The notes under the pieces are model-generated. The model saw nothing but the letters and a program-made list of their open reading frames with translations, had not been told where the DNA came from and made no database searches. A stretch of 64,000 bases of DNA from Betaproteobacteria bacterium Ga0077527 (lineage in GTDB: Bacteria; Pseudomonadota; Gammaproteobacteria; Burkholderiales; SG8-41), in assembly GCA_001464815.1 (NCBI GenBank), contig LNDW01000022.1, positions 1-64,000 on the forward strand. Direction: 5' to 3'. Below are positions 10,715 through 20,380 of this stretch, piece by piece. Position 1 is the stretch's first letter, and each line of letters begins with the position of its first letter. The position numbers were made by a program, and so were the translations under genes.

Positions 10715-11310
10715 TAGATCGCCAGTTCGCCGAAGAGGTTCGCGCGGTGTGTGACCGGTTCGCTGCCGGTGAGTACGGTGCGGCCGGTGATGCGGATGCC
10801 GCGCCCGGCGCAGAAATCCTCAAAATCACGGATCGTGCACAAATGTATGTTTGGCGTGTCGAACCAGGCGTACGGCAGATTTTTCGATAACGGCATCCGC
10901 CCGCCAAGTACGCGCAGGCGGTTTTTCCAGTAGCCGAAGTTGGGAAAGGTGACGATGCCGGCACGGCCGACGCGCAGCATCTCGCGCACGATGTGTTCGG
11001 TGTTGCGCATGGCCTGCAGCGTCTGTGACAGCAGCACGAAATCGAAGGAGTGATCGTCGAAATCGGACAGTCCGCGTTCGAGGTCGCTCTGGATCACCTG
11101 CACGCCGTTGCGCACACAGGCGAGCACATTGCCATCGTTGATGTCTACACCGTAGCCGGTGACCGCGCGCTGCTCCTGCAGGAAGCGCAGCAGCGTGCCG
11201 TCGCCGCAGCCGAGGTCGAGCACATGCGCGCCCCGCGGAATCCAGGCTGCGATGGCGTCGAAGTCAGGGCGGCCGGTGCCGTCTGCTTTTATCGCACTGA
11301 TTGCGTTCAT
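10699..11310 (-). CDS. metW: Methionine biosynthesis protein MetW
   Basis: A 203-aa class I methyltransferase fold with the SAM-binding motif [11 protein letters not shown] (about residues 31-41) and [13 protein letters not shown]. MetW is encoded with MetX in many proteobacteria and is thought to act with it in homoserine acylation. The start overlaps the metX stop (ATGA), so translation is coupled, and it shares the SAM-II-controlled leader. Confidence 0.94.
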   Translation of the reverse strand: MNAISAIKADGTGRPDFDAIAAWIPRGAHVLDLGCGDGTLLRFLQEQRAVTGYGVDINDGNVLACVRNGVQVIQSDLERGLSDFDDHSFDFVLLSQTLQAMRNTEHIVREMLRVGRAGIVTFPNFGYWKNRLRVLGGRMPLSKNLPYAWFDTPNIHLCTIRDFEDFCAGRGIRITGRTVLTGSEPVTHRANLFGELAIYQFTT

Positions 11311-12473
11311 GGCGCAACCTCCGCATGGATGCGCTCGAAATAGGCGCCGATCAAGCCGTGGTAACGCGGGTCATCGAGCAGGAAGGCGTCGTGGCCGTGA
11401 GGTGCGTCGATTTCGGCATAACTGACCCGCGCGCGGTTTTTCAGGAGCGCATGCACGATCTCGTGGGACCGTTCCGGCGAGAAGCGCCAGTCGGTGCTGA
11501 ACGACACCACCAGCACGCCGGCCTGCACCGGCTTCAGCGCCGCAGCGAGGTTGCCGCCATGTTCGAGCGCCGGATCGAAGTAATCCAGCGCCCGGGTGAT
11601 GCGCAGGTAGGTGTTGGCATCGAAATAATCGGCGAACTTGTTGCCCTGGTGGCGCAGGTAGGACTCGATCTGGAATTCGGTGTCGAAGGTATAGCCGACG
11701 CGCCCGTTTTTCAGCTGCCGGCCGAACTTGTGCGCCATCTCGTCGTCGGACAGATAGGTGATGTGGCCGACCATACGCGCCACGCGCAGGCCGCGCTTGG
11801 GCGCGGTGCCCTTTTCGCGGTAATTGCCATCGTTGAAATCGGGATCGGTGATGATCGCCTGGCGTGCGACTTCGTTGAAGGCGATGTTCTGCGCCGACAG
11901 GCTGGGGGTGCAGGCGATGATGACGCTGTGGCGCAGGCGTTCCGGGTAACGGGTGGCCCAGGCCAGGGCCTGCATCGCGCCGAGGCTGCCGCCCATCACC
12001 GCGGCAAAACGGGTGATTCCCAGATGGTTGGCAAGGTGCTGCTGTGCATCGACCCAGTCCTCGACCGTGACCAGCGGAAAGTCACCGCCCCAGGCACGAC
12101 CGGACTGCGGGTTGATGCTGAGCGGCCCGGTCGAGCCGTGGCAGCCGCCGATGTTGTTGACGCCGATCACAAAAAATCGACGGGTATCGACCGGTTTTCC
12201 GGGGCCGATCATGTTCTCCCACCAGCCGGTATTGCCCGGCTCATCGGCGTAATGGCCGGCGACGTGGTGTGAGGCATTCAGCGCATGGCAGATCAGCACC
12301 GCATTGGAGCGTTCGGCGTTGAGCGTGCCGTAGGTTTCGTAAACCAGCTCAAAGCCGTCAAGCTCGCGGCCGCAGCGCAGGGGCAACGGCACGTCGAAGC
12401 GGGCGGTCTGCGGCGTTACGGCGCCGACCGATGCGGCGGCGCTGATGGCGGATGAAGTGGATGGCGTGGACAT
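11307..12473 (-). CDS. metX: Homoserine O-acyltransferase MetX
   Basis: A 388-aa alpha/beta hydrolase-fold acyltransferase for the first committed step of methionine synthesis. The nucleophile elbow [12 protein letters not shown], the catalytic Asp region and the terminal [12 protein letters not shown] are present. Acetyl-CoA versus succinyl-CoA use cannot be decided by eye; many proteobacterial MetX proteins are succinyltransferases. The ATG follows directly after the U-tract of an intrinsic terminator. The only Shine-Dalgarno-like sequence, GGGG, is the terminator's 3' arm. A SAM-II riboswitch and a consensus promoter lie upstream. Confidence 0.95.
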   Translation of the reverse strand: MSTPSTSSAISAAASVGAVTPQTARFDVPLPLRCGRELDGFELVYETYGTLNAERSNAVLICHALNASHHVAGHYADEPGNTGWWENMIGPGKPVDTRRFFVIGVNNIGGCHGSTGPLSINPQSGRAWGGDFPLVTVEDWVDAQQHLANHLGITRFAAVMGGSLGAMQALAWATRYPERLRHSVIIACTPSLSAQNIAFNEVARQAIITDPDFNDGNYREKGTAPKRGLRVARMVGHITYLSDDEMAHKFGRQLKNGRVGYTFDTEFQIESYLRHQGNKFADYFDANTYLRITRALDYFDPALEHGGNLAAALKPVQAGVLVVSFSTDWRFSPERSHEIVHALLKNRARVSYAEIDAPHGHDAFLLDDPRYHGLIGAYFERIHAEVAP

Positions 12474-12505
12474 AAAAAAACCCCGCAGCCTGCGCTCCGG
12501 GGTTT
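12474..12505 (-). terminator. Intrinsic terminator in the metX leader
   Basis: On the minus strand AAACCCCG pairs with CGGGGTTT around a 12-nt loop, followed by seven U, after which the metX ATG begins at once. Its place between the SAM-II element and the start codon suggests an attenuator or expression platform. It may also limit read-through from ptsI, which lies upstream on the same strand. Confidence 0.8.
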
Positions 12506-12520
12506 CGAGAATTTCGTCGT

Positions 12521-12572
12521 CTCTTTAGCCGGATTTATTACGCGCCCGCAAGCTGATCTCAAATCGGCGCGA
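12521..12572 (-). promoter_or_regulatory. SAM-II riboswitch upstream of metX
   Basis: The minus-strand leader begins TCGCGCCGATTT, then AGCTTGCGGGCGCG, then AATAAATCCGGCTAAAGAG. This follows the SAM-II (metA-type) layout: a P1 stem TCGCGC/GCGCG(T), a GATTT segment pairing with AAATC in the pseudoknot, the conserved AATAAAT, and GCTAAA at the 3' end. It starts within a few nt of the predicted transcription start and lies directly upstream of the terminator and metX. SAM-II elements repress metA/metX-type genes when S-adenosylmethionine is plentiful. They are known mainly from alphaproteobacteria. Confidence 0.9.
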
Positions 12573-12584
12573 CAACAGTGCTGC

Positions 12585-12613
12585 ACATTACCTGTGCTCC
12601 GGGTGCTTGTCAA
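12585..12613 (-). promoter_or_regulatory. Sigma-70 promoter of metXW
   Basis: On the minus strand TTGACA (12613-12608) is separated by 17 nt from TAATGT (12590-12585): a perfect -35, optimal spacing and a good -10. The predicted start near 12578 lies just 5' of the SAM-II riboswitch, so the whole leader is aptamer plus terminator. Confidence 0.85.
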
Positions 12614-12630
12614 ACCACGGGGACCGGCAA

Positions 12631-14358
12631 TCAGTGGTTGATTTTTTCGAGCAGGCTTTTCAGTTTGGCCGGTTCGGTGGCGCGCAGCATGCGCCGGCCG
12701 ATCGGGCGGATGTCCTCGAGACTGGTTTTCAGTACGCGTTGCTTGACGTCGAGCAGATGCGCCGAATGCATCGAGAAGCGGCGCAGCCCGAGCGCGAGCA
12801 GCAGCCGGGTCAGTGCAAGATCGCCGGCCATCTCGCCGCAGACGGCGACCGGTATTTTTGCCCTGGAGGCGGCATCAAAGACATGGGCCAGCACTGTCAG
12901 TATCGCAGGATGCAGCGGATCGTAGAGGTGGGCGACCGTGTCGTCGGTGCGGTCAATGGCGAGCATGTACTGGATCAGATCATTGGTGCCCACCGACAGA
13001 AAGTCCAGGCGTTTGGTGAGCAGGCCCAGCGCCAGCGCGGCAGCAGGAATTTCCACCATGCCGCCGACCGGTATCGCACGGTCGTAGGCAATACCTTCGT
13101 CATCCAGGCTGCGTTTGGCCTGTTCGATCAGCAGCAGTGCCTGTTCGACCTCTGTGGCGTTCATCAGCATCGGAATCAGTATTTGCATGCGGCCGTAGGT
13201 CGAGGCACGCAGCATCGCCCGCAGCTGGGTGATAAAACGTTTGGGTTCGGTCAGGCAGAGCCGGATCGCGCGCAGCCCCAGAGCCGGATTCGGCGAGGCC
13301 CTTGCGGAGTCGTCGATCTGCTTGTCGGCGCCGAGATCGTAGGTGCGGATGGTCACCGGTCGCCCTTCCATGTCCTGCACCACCTGGCGGTAAGCTTCGA
13401 ACTGCTCGTCTTCATCCGGCAGTTCAGGCCTGTTCAGGAACAGGAATTCGGTGCGGAACAGGCCAATGCCGGCGGCACCGTTTTCGCGGGCGAGTGCTAC
13501 GTCTCCCGGCAGTTCGATGTTGGCATGCAGCTCGACATCGATGCCGTCAAGGGTGCGCGCCGGGGTGTCGCGCAGGCGCTTGAGTTTCTGCCGTTCCAGC
13601 CCGAATTCGCGCTGGCGCAACTGGTATTCGGCGAGGACCTGCGGATCGGGATCGACAATCAGCACGCCTTCGGAACCATCGACGATGACGATCTCGTTCT
13701 CGCGCACCATCTGCCGCGCGTGGTGCAGTGCGACGATGCAGGGGATGTTCAGGCTGCGCGCGACAATCGCGGTGTGCGACGTCGCGCCGCCCAAGTCGGT
13801 GACGAAGCTGGCGAACCGGTGCTGCTTGAACAGCACCACGTCGGCCGGTGAGAGGTCGTGGGCGACCAGCACCAGGTTCTCTTCGGAGTCGCCTACGGGC
13901 GGGGGTACATAACCAGGTTGTCCGGACAGCGCCTTCATCACCCGTTCGGCGACCTGCAGCACGTCGGCGCGGCGCTCGCGCAGGTAGGCGTCCTCAATTG
14001 CCTCGAATTGCTGCAGCAATGCGTCGGTCTGGGTCTGCAGTGCCCATTCGGCATTGCAGCGCTCGTTCTCGATGATGCCGCGCGGCTCGCCTGACAGGGT
14101 CGAGTCGTCGAGAATCATCAGGTGCAGGTCGATGAACGCGGTGAATTCGGCGGGGGCCCCTGCCGGTACTGCGCCGCGCAACTGGCCGAGTTCATCACGA
14201 ACGGTATTGATCGCGAGGTCGAAACGCGCAATTTCCTCGGTGATCTGTTCGGGCGGAATCTCGTAATGCGCCACTTCCAGCCTGGTGTGGGAAACCAGAT
14301 GGGCGCGGCCTATGGCGATGCCGCCGGAAACGCCGATGCCGTGGATGGTGAAACTCAT
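12631..14358 (-). CDS. ptsI: PTS enzyme I (phosphoenolpyruvate-protein phosphotransferase)
   Basis: A 575-aa EI, the same length as E. coli EI. The active-site His is in GGATSHTAIVARSL (about residues 189-202), the PEP-binding part has FRTEFLF and the C-terminal GEMAGD, and the metal site is intact. EI takes phosphate from PEP to HPr. With ptsH and an EIIA-Man domain but no membrane EIIBC, this looks like the regulatory or incomplete PTS common in betaproteobacteria. Confidence 0.96.
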   Translation of the reverse strand: MSFTIHGIGVSGGIAIGRAHLVSHTRLEVAHYEIPPEQITEEIARFDLAINTVRDELGQLRGAVPAGAPAEFTAFIDLHLMILDDSTLSGEPRGIIENERCNAEWALQTQTDALLQQFEAIEDAYLRERRADVLQVAERVMKALSGQPGYVPPPVGDSEENLVLVAHDLSPADVVLFKQHRFASFVTDLGGATSHTAIVARSLNIPCIVALHHARQMVRENEIVIVDGSEGVLIVDPDPQVLAEYQLRQREFGLERQKLKRLRDTPARTLDGIDVELHANIELPGDVALARENGAAGIGLFRTEFLFLNRPELPDEDEQFEAYRQVVQDMEGRPVTIRTYDLGADKQIDDSARASPNPALGLRAIRLCLTEPKRFITQLRAMLRASTYGRMQILIPMLMNATEVEQALLLIEQAKRSLDDEGIAYDRAIPVGGMVEIPAAALALGLLTKRLDFLSVGTNDLIQYMLAIDRTDDTVAHLYDPLHPAILTVLAHVFDAASRAKIPVAVCGEMAGDLALTRLLLALGLRRFSMHSAHLLDVKQRVLKTSLEDIRPIGRRMLRATEPAKLKSLLEKINH

Positions 14359-14499
14359 GACGGCAGTGATGAACTATGAGTGATGAGTGATGAGCCTAGA
14401 GTGGGGAATTAATACCACGTACTGTATATCGTCGCCAGCGCTCCGCGCTGCTTCGCTTCAGGTGTGCCCTTGTCATCACTCAGCGTTCATCCCCGCTTT

Positions 14500-14769
14500 T
14501 TACTCTCCTTCGCCGAAGCGCTCGGCGATCAGCGTCGTCAGTGCAGTCATCGCCTCAACCTCGTCGGGGCCGTCGGTCTCGATGGTGACCGTCGAGCCCT
14601 TGGCCGCGGCAAGCATCATCACACCCATGATGCTCTTGGCATTGACCCTGCGGCCGTTGCGGGTGAGCCATACCGCGCTCGCATAATTGCCGGCGGTCTG
14701 AGTCAATTTCGCCGAGGCCCGGGCGTGCAGCCCGAGCTTGTTGATGATCTCAGCGTCCTGTTGCAGCAT
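14500..14769 (-). CDS. ptsH: Phosphocarrier protein HPr
   Basis: An 89-aa HPr starting at ATG 14769 (MLQQDAEIINKLGLHARASA). The phosphorylatable His sits in GLHARAS, and the Ser region KSIMGVMMLAA matches the regulatory Ser46 site used by HPr kinases. It overlaps the 3' end of the EIIA gene by 20 nt. The 141 nt between it and ptsI hold GATGAGT-type repeats and no clear promoter. Confidence 0.95.
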   Translation of the reverse strand: MLQQDAEIINKLGLHARASAKLTQTAGNYASAVWLTRNGRRVNAKSIMGVMMLAAAKGSTVTIETDGPDEVEAMTALTTLIAERFGEGE

Positions 14770-15172
14770 TTTGAATGGTGGTGAAAACCGGTGGTACTCG
14801 CAGCACGCCTTCACAACCGCCGCTGATGGCCTTGGTCACCATCATGGTCATTGATTTGTCACGGTAGGTCAGTGCCCGGATCAGCATCGGCAGGTTGACC
14901 CCGGCGATGGCTTCGATGCGGCCGGGAATCACCAGTTTGGCTGCGATGTTCGACGGCGAGCCGCCGTACATGTCGGTGAGCACCAGCACGCCATCGCCAT
15001 CATCAAGCTCTTTGATCATCTTGCCCGCCTGAGGTACCAGCAGCACCGGGTCATCCTGTGCGGTGACGCCGATCTGGCGCAGCCGGGGCGGGCGTTTGTT
15101 GAGCATGTGGCTGGCACAGTGAATCAGGCTTTCGCCGAGGGTGCCGTGGCTGATGATGAGGATGCCGATCAT
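14750..15172 (-). CDS. PTS EIIA domain protein, mannose family
   Basis: A 140-aa stand-alone EIIA-Man protein starting at MIGILIISHG, where the His of ISHGTLGESL is the phospho-site. DMYGGSPSN and the conserved C-terminal GVNLPMLIRAL region are present. It accepts phosphate from HPr. Without EIIB/EIIC partners here its role is likely regulatory. The gene lies between gshB and ptsH, an order seen in many betaproteobacteria. Confidence 0.9.
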   Translation of the reverse strand: MIGILIISHGTLGESLIHCASHMLNKRPPRLRQIGVTAQDDPVLLVPQAGKMIKELDDGDGVLVLTDMYGGSPSNIAAKLVIPGRIEAIAGVNLPMLIRALTYRDKSMTMMVTKAISGGCEGVLRVPPVFTTIQNAATGR

Positions 15173-15255
15173 GTGTGGCTTGAGGCAGTCACAAAAGCGC
15201 CATACTCTACGCCCGCCCTTGCTGCCCCGCAACATTCAGTCTGCCGCCCGTCGGG

Positions 15256-16194
15256 TTAGACTGATTTTTCCAATGTATTCAATAACATAGCGGCAACATC
15301 AAAGCCGGATTGCCGGCTGATTTCCTGGAAGCATGTGGGGCTGGTGACATTGACCTCGGTGAGGTTGTCGCCGATCACGTCGAGTCCGACCAGCAGCAGG
15401 CCGGCTTCCATCAGCTGTGGACCCAGGGTTGTGGCGATTTCGCGGTCACGGGCGGTCAGCGGACGTGCGACACCGGTACCGCCGGCTGCAAGGTTGCCGC
15501 GGGTTTCGCCGGGCTGCGGGATGCGGGCGAGGCAGAACGGCACCGGTTCGCCGCCGATCACCAGCACGCGTTTGTCGCCTTCGCTGATCCCCGGCAGGTA
15601 GCGCTGGGCCATGATGGTGCGGCTGCCCAGCGCGGTCAGGGTTTCGATGATCACGCTGGTGTTGGGGTCGTTCGTGCGCACGCGGAATACCGAGGAACCA
15701 CCCATGCCGTCGAGCGGCTTGAGGATGATGTCGCCGTGCTCGGCGATAAATCCGCGCAGCAGGTCCTCGCGGCGCGTCACCAGCGTCGGCGCGGTGAACT
15801 GCGCGAAGCGGGCGATCGCCATTTTTTCGTTGAAGTCGCGGATCGCGCGCGGCCGGTTGAACACCTTGGCACCACGGCCCTCGGCGATCTCCAGCAGGTA
15901 GGTGCTGTAGACATACTCCATGTCGAAGGGCGGATCCTTGCGCATCAGCACCGCATCGAACTGCTCCAGCGGAGTGTCGCGTGCAGGGTCGCAGCGGTAC
16001 CAGTTTCCGGTTTCGCCGGTCAGGTGCAGGCGCGCAGCATGGCCAATGACGGACTGTTTGTGCCAGGCCAGGTCCGAGGGTTCAAGGGCAAAGAGCTCAT
16101 GGCCGCGGCGCGCGGCCTCGCGCATCATCGCGTAGGTTGAATCCTTTTCGAGCTTGAAGCTGTCGAGCGGATCGGCAATGAAGGCGATCTTCAT
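15256..16194 (-). CDS. gshB: Glutathione synthetase
   Basis: A 312-aa ATP-grasp ligase joining gamma-Glu-Cys and glycine. MKIAFIADPLDSFK at the start, MRKDPPFDMEYVY, the ATP-loop LKPLDGMGGSSVFRV and the C-terminal NVTSPTCFQEI are all typical. The start overlaps the gshA stop by 4 nt. Confidence 0.97.
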   Translation of the reverse strand: MKIAFIADPLDSFKLEKDSTYAMMREAARRGHELFALEPSDLAWHKQSVIGHAARLHLTGETGNWYRCDPARDTPLEQFDAVLMRKDPPFDMEYVYSTYLLEIAEGRGAKVFNRPRAIRDFNEKMAIARFAQFTAPTLVTRREDLLRGFIAEHGDIILKPLDGMGGSSVFRVRTNDPNTSVIIETLTALGSRTIMAQRYLPGISEGDKRVLVIGGEPVPFCLARIPQPGETRGNLAAGGTGVARPLTARDREIATTLGPQLMEAGLLLVGLDVIGDNLTEVNVTSPTCFQEISRQSGFDVAAMLLNTLEKSV

Positions 16195-17474
16195 GCCGTG
16201 ACCGGCGATTCCGTGCGCTCGATTTCGAGGGCCGCCGCGAGCAGTGCCAGGCGCGCGATCACGCCGTAGGCATAAAAACGGTTCGGCGGGCAGCCGGGGT
16301 CCCCGGGGTTGGGCAAGGAGCAGGGCTCGGCGAAGGCGAGCGGCACGAACTGCATGCCGGGGGCATTCAGGTTCTGGTCCTTGCCGCGTTCGGTATGCAC
16401 TCGGTAGAAGCCGCCCACCACAAAATGATCAATCATGTAGACCACCGGCTCGGCGATGGCCTCGCCCACGGTCTCGAAGGTGTAGACACCTTCCTGCACG
16501 ATGACCTCGTTGACTTCGAGGCCTTCCTTGACCACCGCCATCTTGTTGCGCTGCTTGCGGTTGAGGCCTTTGACCTCCTCCGGGTTCTTAACGGTCATGA
16601 TGCCCATGCCATAGGTGCCGGCATCGGCCTTGACGATGACAAAAGGGTCTTCCTTGACGCCGTACTCGGCGTATTTTTTGCGGATGTCGCCAAGGATCTC
16701 GGAGACATAACCTTCCAGGCATTCCTCGCCCTGGCGCTCGCGGAAATTGATCTTGCCGCAACGCTCGAAATAGGGATTGATCAGCCAGGGATCGATGCCG
16801 ATCAGTTCGGCGAAGTCGCGCGTGACATCGTCATAGGCGGCGAAGTGCTGCGACTTGCGGCGGGTGGCCCAGCCGGCATGCAGCGGCGGCAGCACGGTCT
16901 GTTCGAGGTTCTGCAGAATCGCCGGCACACCGGCGGAGAGGTCGTTGTTGAGCAGCACCACGCAGGGATCCATGTCGCCGACCCTGACCCGGTTGCCTTC
17001 GCGTTTCAGCGGCTCCAGGCGCAGAGTCGCGCCGTTGGCCAGCGGCAGGTCCGTTGCTGCGGTGATTTCCGGCAACAGGCTGCCAATGCGCACTTCGACG
17101 CCCGCGTGGCGCAGGATGCGCGCCAGGGTTTCGACGTTCTGCAGATAGAACTGGTTGCGGGTGTGGTTTTCCGGCACCAGCGCGATGGCGCGCGCTTCGG
17201 GGCAGGCTTTTTCGATGGCCGACATCGCCGCCTGCACACACAGCGGGTGGAAGTCCGGATTCAGGTTGTTGAAGCCGCCCGGGAACAGGTTGGTGTCCAC
17301 CGGTGCCAGCTTGAAGCCGGCGTTGCGCAGATCCACCGAGCCGTAGAACGGCGCGCTGTGATCCTGCCACTGGCCGCGCAGCCAGCATTCGATTTTGGTG
17401 GTGGACGCGAGGATGTGGCTCTCGAGTTCCTGCAGCGGCCCGGTAAGTGCAGTGGTCAGTCGCGGTACGGTCAT
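16191..17474 (-). CDS. gshA: Glutamate-cysteine ligase (proteobacterial ATP-grasp-like type)
   Basis: A 427-aa protein starting at MTVPRLTTAL (ATG 17474); the longer frame to 17717 runs over the amtB terminator and is not coding. It belongs to the glutamate-cysteine ligase family found beside gshB in beta- and some gammaproteobacteria, not the E. coli GshA type. Landmarks are the N-terminal DLRNAGFKLAPVDTNLFPGGFNN, split here as DLRNAGFKL and PVDTNLFPGGFNN, and later VKADAGTYGMGIMTV. It makes gamma-Glu-Cys for the coupled gshB product. Confidence 0.92.
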   Translation of the reverse strand: MTVPRLTTALTGPLQELESHILASTTKIECWLRGQWQDHSAPFYGSVDLRNAGFKLAPVDTNLFPGGFNNLNPDFHPLCVQAAMSAIEKACPEARAIALVPENHTRNQFYLQNVETLARILRHAGVEVRIGSLLPEITAATDLPLANGATLRLEPLKREGNRVRVGDMDPCVVLLNNDLSAGVPAILQNLEQTVLPPLHAGWATRRKSQHFAAYDDVTRDFAELIGIDPWLINPYFERCGKINFRERQGEECLEGYVSEILGDIRKKYAEYGVKEDPFVIVKADAGTYGMGIMTVKNPEEVKGLNRKQRNKMAVVKEGLEVNEVIVQEGVYTFETVGEAIAEPVVYMIDHFVVGGFYRVHTERGKDQNLNAPGMQFVPLAFAEPCSLPNPGDPGCPPNRFYAYGVIARLALLAAALEIERTESPVTA

Positions 17475-17537
17475 GGCGCGGATTGTAGCCGATTGCCCTG
17501 CCGGCTCCGTGCCGCGGCCCTTGCTCCGCGAAAGGCC

Positions 17538-17566
17538 AAAAAAAAGCGGGCGCCGTAGCGCCCGCT
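17538..17566 (-). terminator. Intrinsic terminator after amtB
   Basis: A perfect 8-bp stem, GCGGGCGC with GCGCCCGC around a 4-nt loop (17546-17565), is followed on the minus strand by eight U (17545-17538). It ends the outer-membrane protein-glnK-amtB unit and separates it from gshA. Confidence 0.9.
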
Positions 17567-17587
17567 GGCCTCGGGGAGGACGAGGTA

Positions 17588-19063
17588 TTACATGTGGTAG
17601 GCCTTCTCGCCGTGCTCGTTGATGTCGAGGCCTTCGCGCTCGACTTCCTCGGTGACACGCAGGCCGACGATCAGATCGACCACCTTGAAGGCGATCAACG
17701 CGACCACGGCAGACCACAGGATGCCGACACCGACACCCCAGAACTGTGCGACGAGCTGGGTGCCCATGTCGAAGTCACCGACCTTGTTCGCAACGTAGTC
17801 GTAGACACCGGTGCCGCCCAGCGCCGGCGAGACAAACACGCCGGTGAGGATGGAACCGAGAATGCCGCCGACCGCGTGTACGCCGAACACGTCGAGCGCG
17901 TCATCGGCGCCGAGCATGCGCTTCAGGCCATTGACGCCCCACAGGCAGATCACGCCGGCGAGCAGGCCGATGATCAGCGCGCCCATCGGACCGACAAAAC
18001 CGCAGGCCGGGGTGATTGCAACCAGGCCGGCAACCGAGCCCGAAGCGGCACCAAGCATCGAAGGTTTGCCCTTGAGCATCCACTCGAAGATCATCCACGA
18101 CATCGTCGCTGCGGCGGTGGCGAGCAGCGTGTTCACCACAGCCAGCGTGGCCACGCCGGTCGCTTCAAGGTTGGAGCCGGCATTGAAGCCGAACCAGCCC
18201 ACCCACAGCAGCGCGGCACCGACCATGGTCAGCGTCAGGTTGTGCGGGGACATCGCTTCCTTGCCCCAGCCGACGCGTTTGCCAACCAGGTAGGCACCCA
18301 CCAGGCCGGCGATACCGGCATTGATGTGCACCACGGTGCCGCCGGCGAAGTCGAGCGCACCCTTGGCCCACAGGAAACCGGCGTTGCTGACCACCTTTTC
18401 AAGTGATGCGGCATCGGTAATGGCATCCGGACCGTCCCAGTACCAGACCATGTGCGCCATCGGCAGGTAGGCAAAGGTGAACCAGATCAGCACGAACAGC
18501 AGCACCGCCGAGAACTTCATGCGTTCGGCAAAGGCACCGACGATCAGTGCCGGAGTGATGCCGGCAAAGGTGGCCTGGAAGGCGATGAACGCGTATTCCG
18601 GGATGACCACGCCCTTGCTGAAGGTGGCGCCCACGGACTCGGCGTTAACACCCGACAGGAACAGCTTGTCGAATCCGCCAAAGAACGGGTTACCGCCGGT
18701 GAAGGCTACGCTGTAGCCGAAAATCGCCCACAAAACGGTGCACATCGCGAACACGATGTAGACCTGCATCAGCACCGAGAGCGTGTTCTTGGCCCTCACC
18801 ATGCCGCCGTAAAACAGCGCGAGGCCGGGGATGGTCATCATGATGACCAGTATCGTGGCCACCATCATCCACGCGGTGTCACCCTTGTTGGGGGTGGGCG
18901 CCGGAGTGGCGGCGGGAGCGGCTGGTGCTGCGGCGGCGGCCGCGGCGGGCGCAGCCGCAGCGGTCGCGGCGGGTGCTTCAGCCGGTTTGTCCTGGGCCAC
19001 CGCCGGTGTTCCGGCGAAGCCGAGAACACCAAACAGCGCCAGAGCTGCAATCAGTTTTTTCAT
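17588..19063 (-). CDS. amtB: Ammonium transporter AmtB
   Basis: A 491-aa Amt channel. I choose the ATG at 19063 (MKKLIAALALFG), which sits 6 nt after a GGAG; the ATG at 19075 is too close to it. A signal peptide (about residues 1-23) and a low-complexity Ala/Pro linker (about 25-58) precede the 11-helix core. The pore His residues are in GGTVVHINAGIAGLVGAYL and VFGVHAVGGILGSI, with ALFYGGMVRAKN at the first core helix. It imports ammonium and is gated by GlnK, encoded 12 nt upstream. Confidence 0.97.
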   Translation of the reverse strand: MKKLIAALALFGVLGFAGTPAVAQDKPAEAPAATAAAAPAAAAAAAPAAPAATPAPTPNKGDTAWMMVATILVIMMTIPGLALFYGGMVRAKNTLSVLMQVYIVFAMCTVLWAIFGYSVAFTGGNPFFGGFDKLFLSGVNAESVGATFSKGVVIPEYAFIAFQATFAGITPALIVGAFAERMKFSAVLLFVLIWFTFAYLPMAHMVWYWDGPDAITDAASLEKVVSNAGFLWAKGALDFAGGTVVHINAGIAGLVGAYLVGKRVGWGKEAMSPHNLTLTMVGAALLWVGWFGFNAGSNLEATGVATLAVVNTLLATAAATMSWMIFEWMLKGKPSMLGAASGSVAGLVAITPACGFVGPMGALIIGLLAGVICLWGVNGLKRMLGADDALDVFGVHAVGGILGSILTGVFVSPALGGTGVYDYVANKVGDFDMGTQLVAQFWGVGVGILWSAVVALIAFKVVDLIVGLRVTEEVEREGLDINEHGEKAYHM

Positions 19064-19075
19064 TTCATTCTCCAA

Positions 19076-19456
<381 letters not shown>

Positions 19457-19488
19457 TCATGCTTTGTATGGCGTTGACTTGCCTGCGA

Positions 19489-20304
19489 TCAGAACGACTT
19501 CGACACGAACATGGTGAAGGTGTCCTTGCCGAGGAAGCGCGATCCGGCATTGGCGGCGTTGGTGTAGTTGGTTTTCTGCGCCTGGCTCATGTCGGTGCCG
19601 GTGAAAAAGCCGCCCACGGTGAAGCCCTGGGGCAGGGCGTAGGAAGCGCCAACCTTCCAGTCGTCATAGGACGCGCAGCGGTCGTTCGGGGTGTTGGCGC
19701 CGCAGAGGTTGCTGGTGCCCTTGAATTTGGTGATGCCGTAGTGGGCGATCAGCGTCAGCTTGTCAGTGGCCGGGAAGTTCGCGGTCAGGTCAAAGTAGTA
19801 GCTGCCTTCACTGTTGTTGACACCAAAGGTTTTCTTTTCGATGCTGTGCGAATACTTGGCGGACAGCCATTTCCAGGTCAGCGCGCCGTAGAGCTCCAGC
19901 GTGTCGGCCTTGAACGTGCCGGCATTGACCGCGGTGTTGTGGGTGCCGGGGTAGTAGTACTTGAGCAGGCCCACGTCAAAGCCGAAATCACCGGTGATCG
20001 TGCCTTTGAAACCGCCGTAAAAGTCTAGCTCGAGGCTGCTGCTGGTGTAGCCGGTCGCGGCCGGCGAATCGGTCAGCCAGCTCACGTTGGAACCCCAGAG
20101 GCCGGCATAGAAGCCGCTGGAATGGCTGTAGTCCATGCCGCCTTGCAAGGCGGGATCCTTGTTGGTTTGGGTCAGGCCGCGGAAGATGTACTGGCTGTAG
20201 AGGCCGACGTTACCGGTCAGCGTGTGCGGAGAATCCGCGGCGATGGAAACAGCGGGGGCCAGGGCAGCAGCAACCAGGCCGGCGATCATGGTTTTCTTAA
20301 ACAT
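19489..20304 (-). CDS. Outer-membrane beta-barrel-like protein, Gcw_chp/TorF family
   Basis: A 271-aa exported protein starting at MFKKTMIAGL with GGGAAATCC just upstream as ribosome binding site. A cleavable signal peptide ends near residue 23 (SIAAD). The mature chain is rich in alternating aromatic/polar beta strands (NVGLYSQYIFRGLTQTNKDP, GGMDYSHSSGFYAGLWGSN) and ends in Phe, an outer-membrane barrel signature. The family is a proteobacterial conserved group of unknown function, often near amtB/glnK. A role as a porin for nitrogen sources is inferred from context. Confidence 0.85.
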   Translation of the reverse strand: MFKKTMIAGLVAAALAPAVSIAADSPHTLTGNVGLYSQYIFRGLTQTNKDPALQGGMDYSHSSGFYAGLWGSNVSWLTDSPAATGYTSSSLELDFYGGFKGTITGDFGFDVGLLKYYYPGTHNTAVNAGTFKADTLELYGALTWKWLSAKYSHSIEKKTFGVNNSEGSYYFDLTANFPATDKLTLIAHYGITKFKGTSNLCGANTPNDRCASYDDWKVGASYALPQGFTVGGFFTGTDMSQAQKTNYTNAANAGSRFLGKDTFTMFVSKSF

Positions 20305-20360
20305 GGATTTCCCTTTTCTGTAGTGGCACATGTGCATATAAAGACTGCATATAAAGCAGA

Positions 20361-20375
20361 GCAGGTACCATGCCA
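20361..20375 (-). promoter_or_regulatory. Sigma-54-like promoter
   Basis: On the minus strand TGGCATGGTACCTGC matches the sigma-54 layout TGGCACG-N4-TTGC with the invariant GG and GC 12 nt apart and two mismatches elsewhere. The predicted start near 20349 leaves a 45-nt leader before the outer-membrane protein gene. IHF-type and NtrC-type sites lie upstream at typical distances. Confidence 0.65.
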
Positions 20376-20380
20376 GAATA

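Noticed and set aside
17475-17717. N-terminal extension of gshA up to 17717
   Set aside because: It crosses the amtB terminator and is Arg-rich without family match; the protein starts naturally at MTVPRL.
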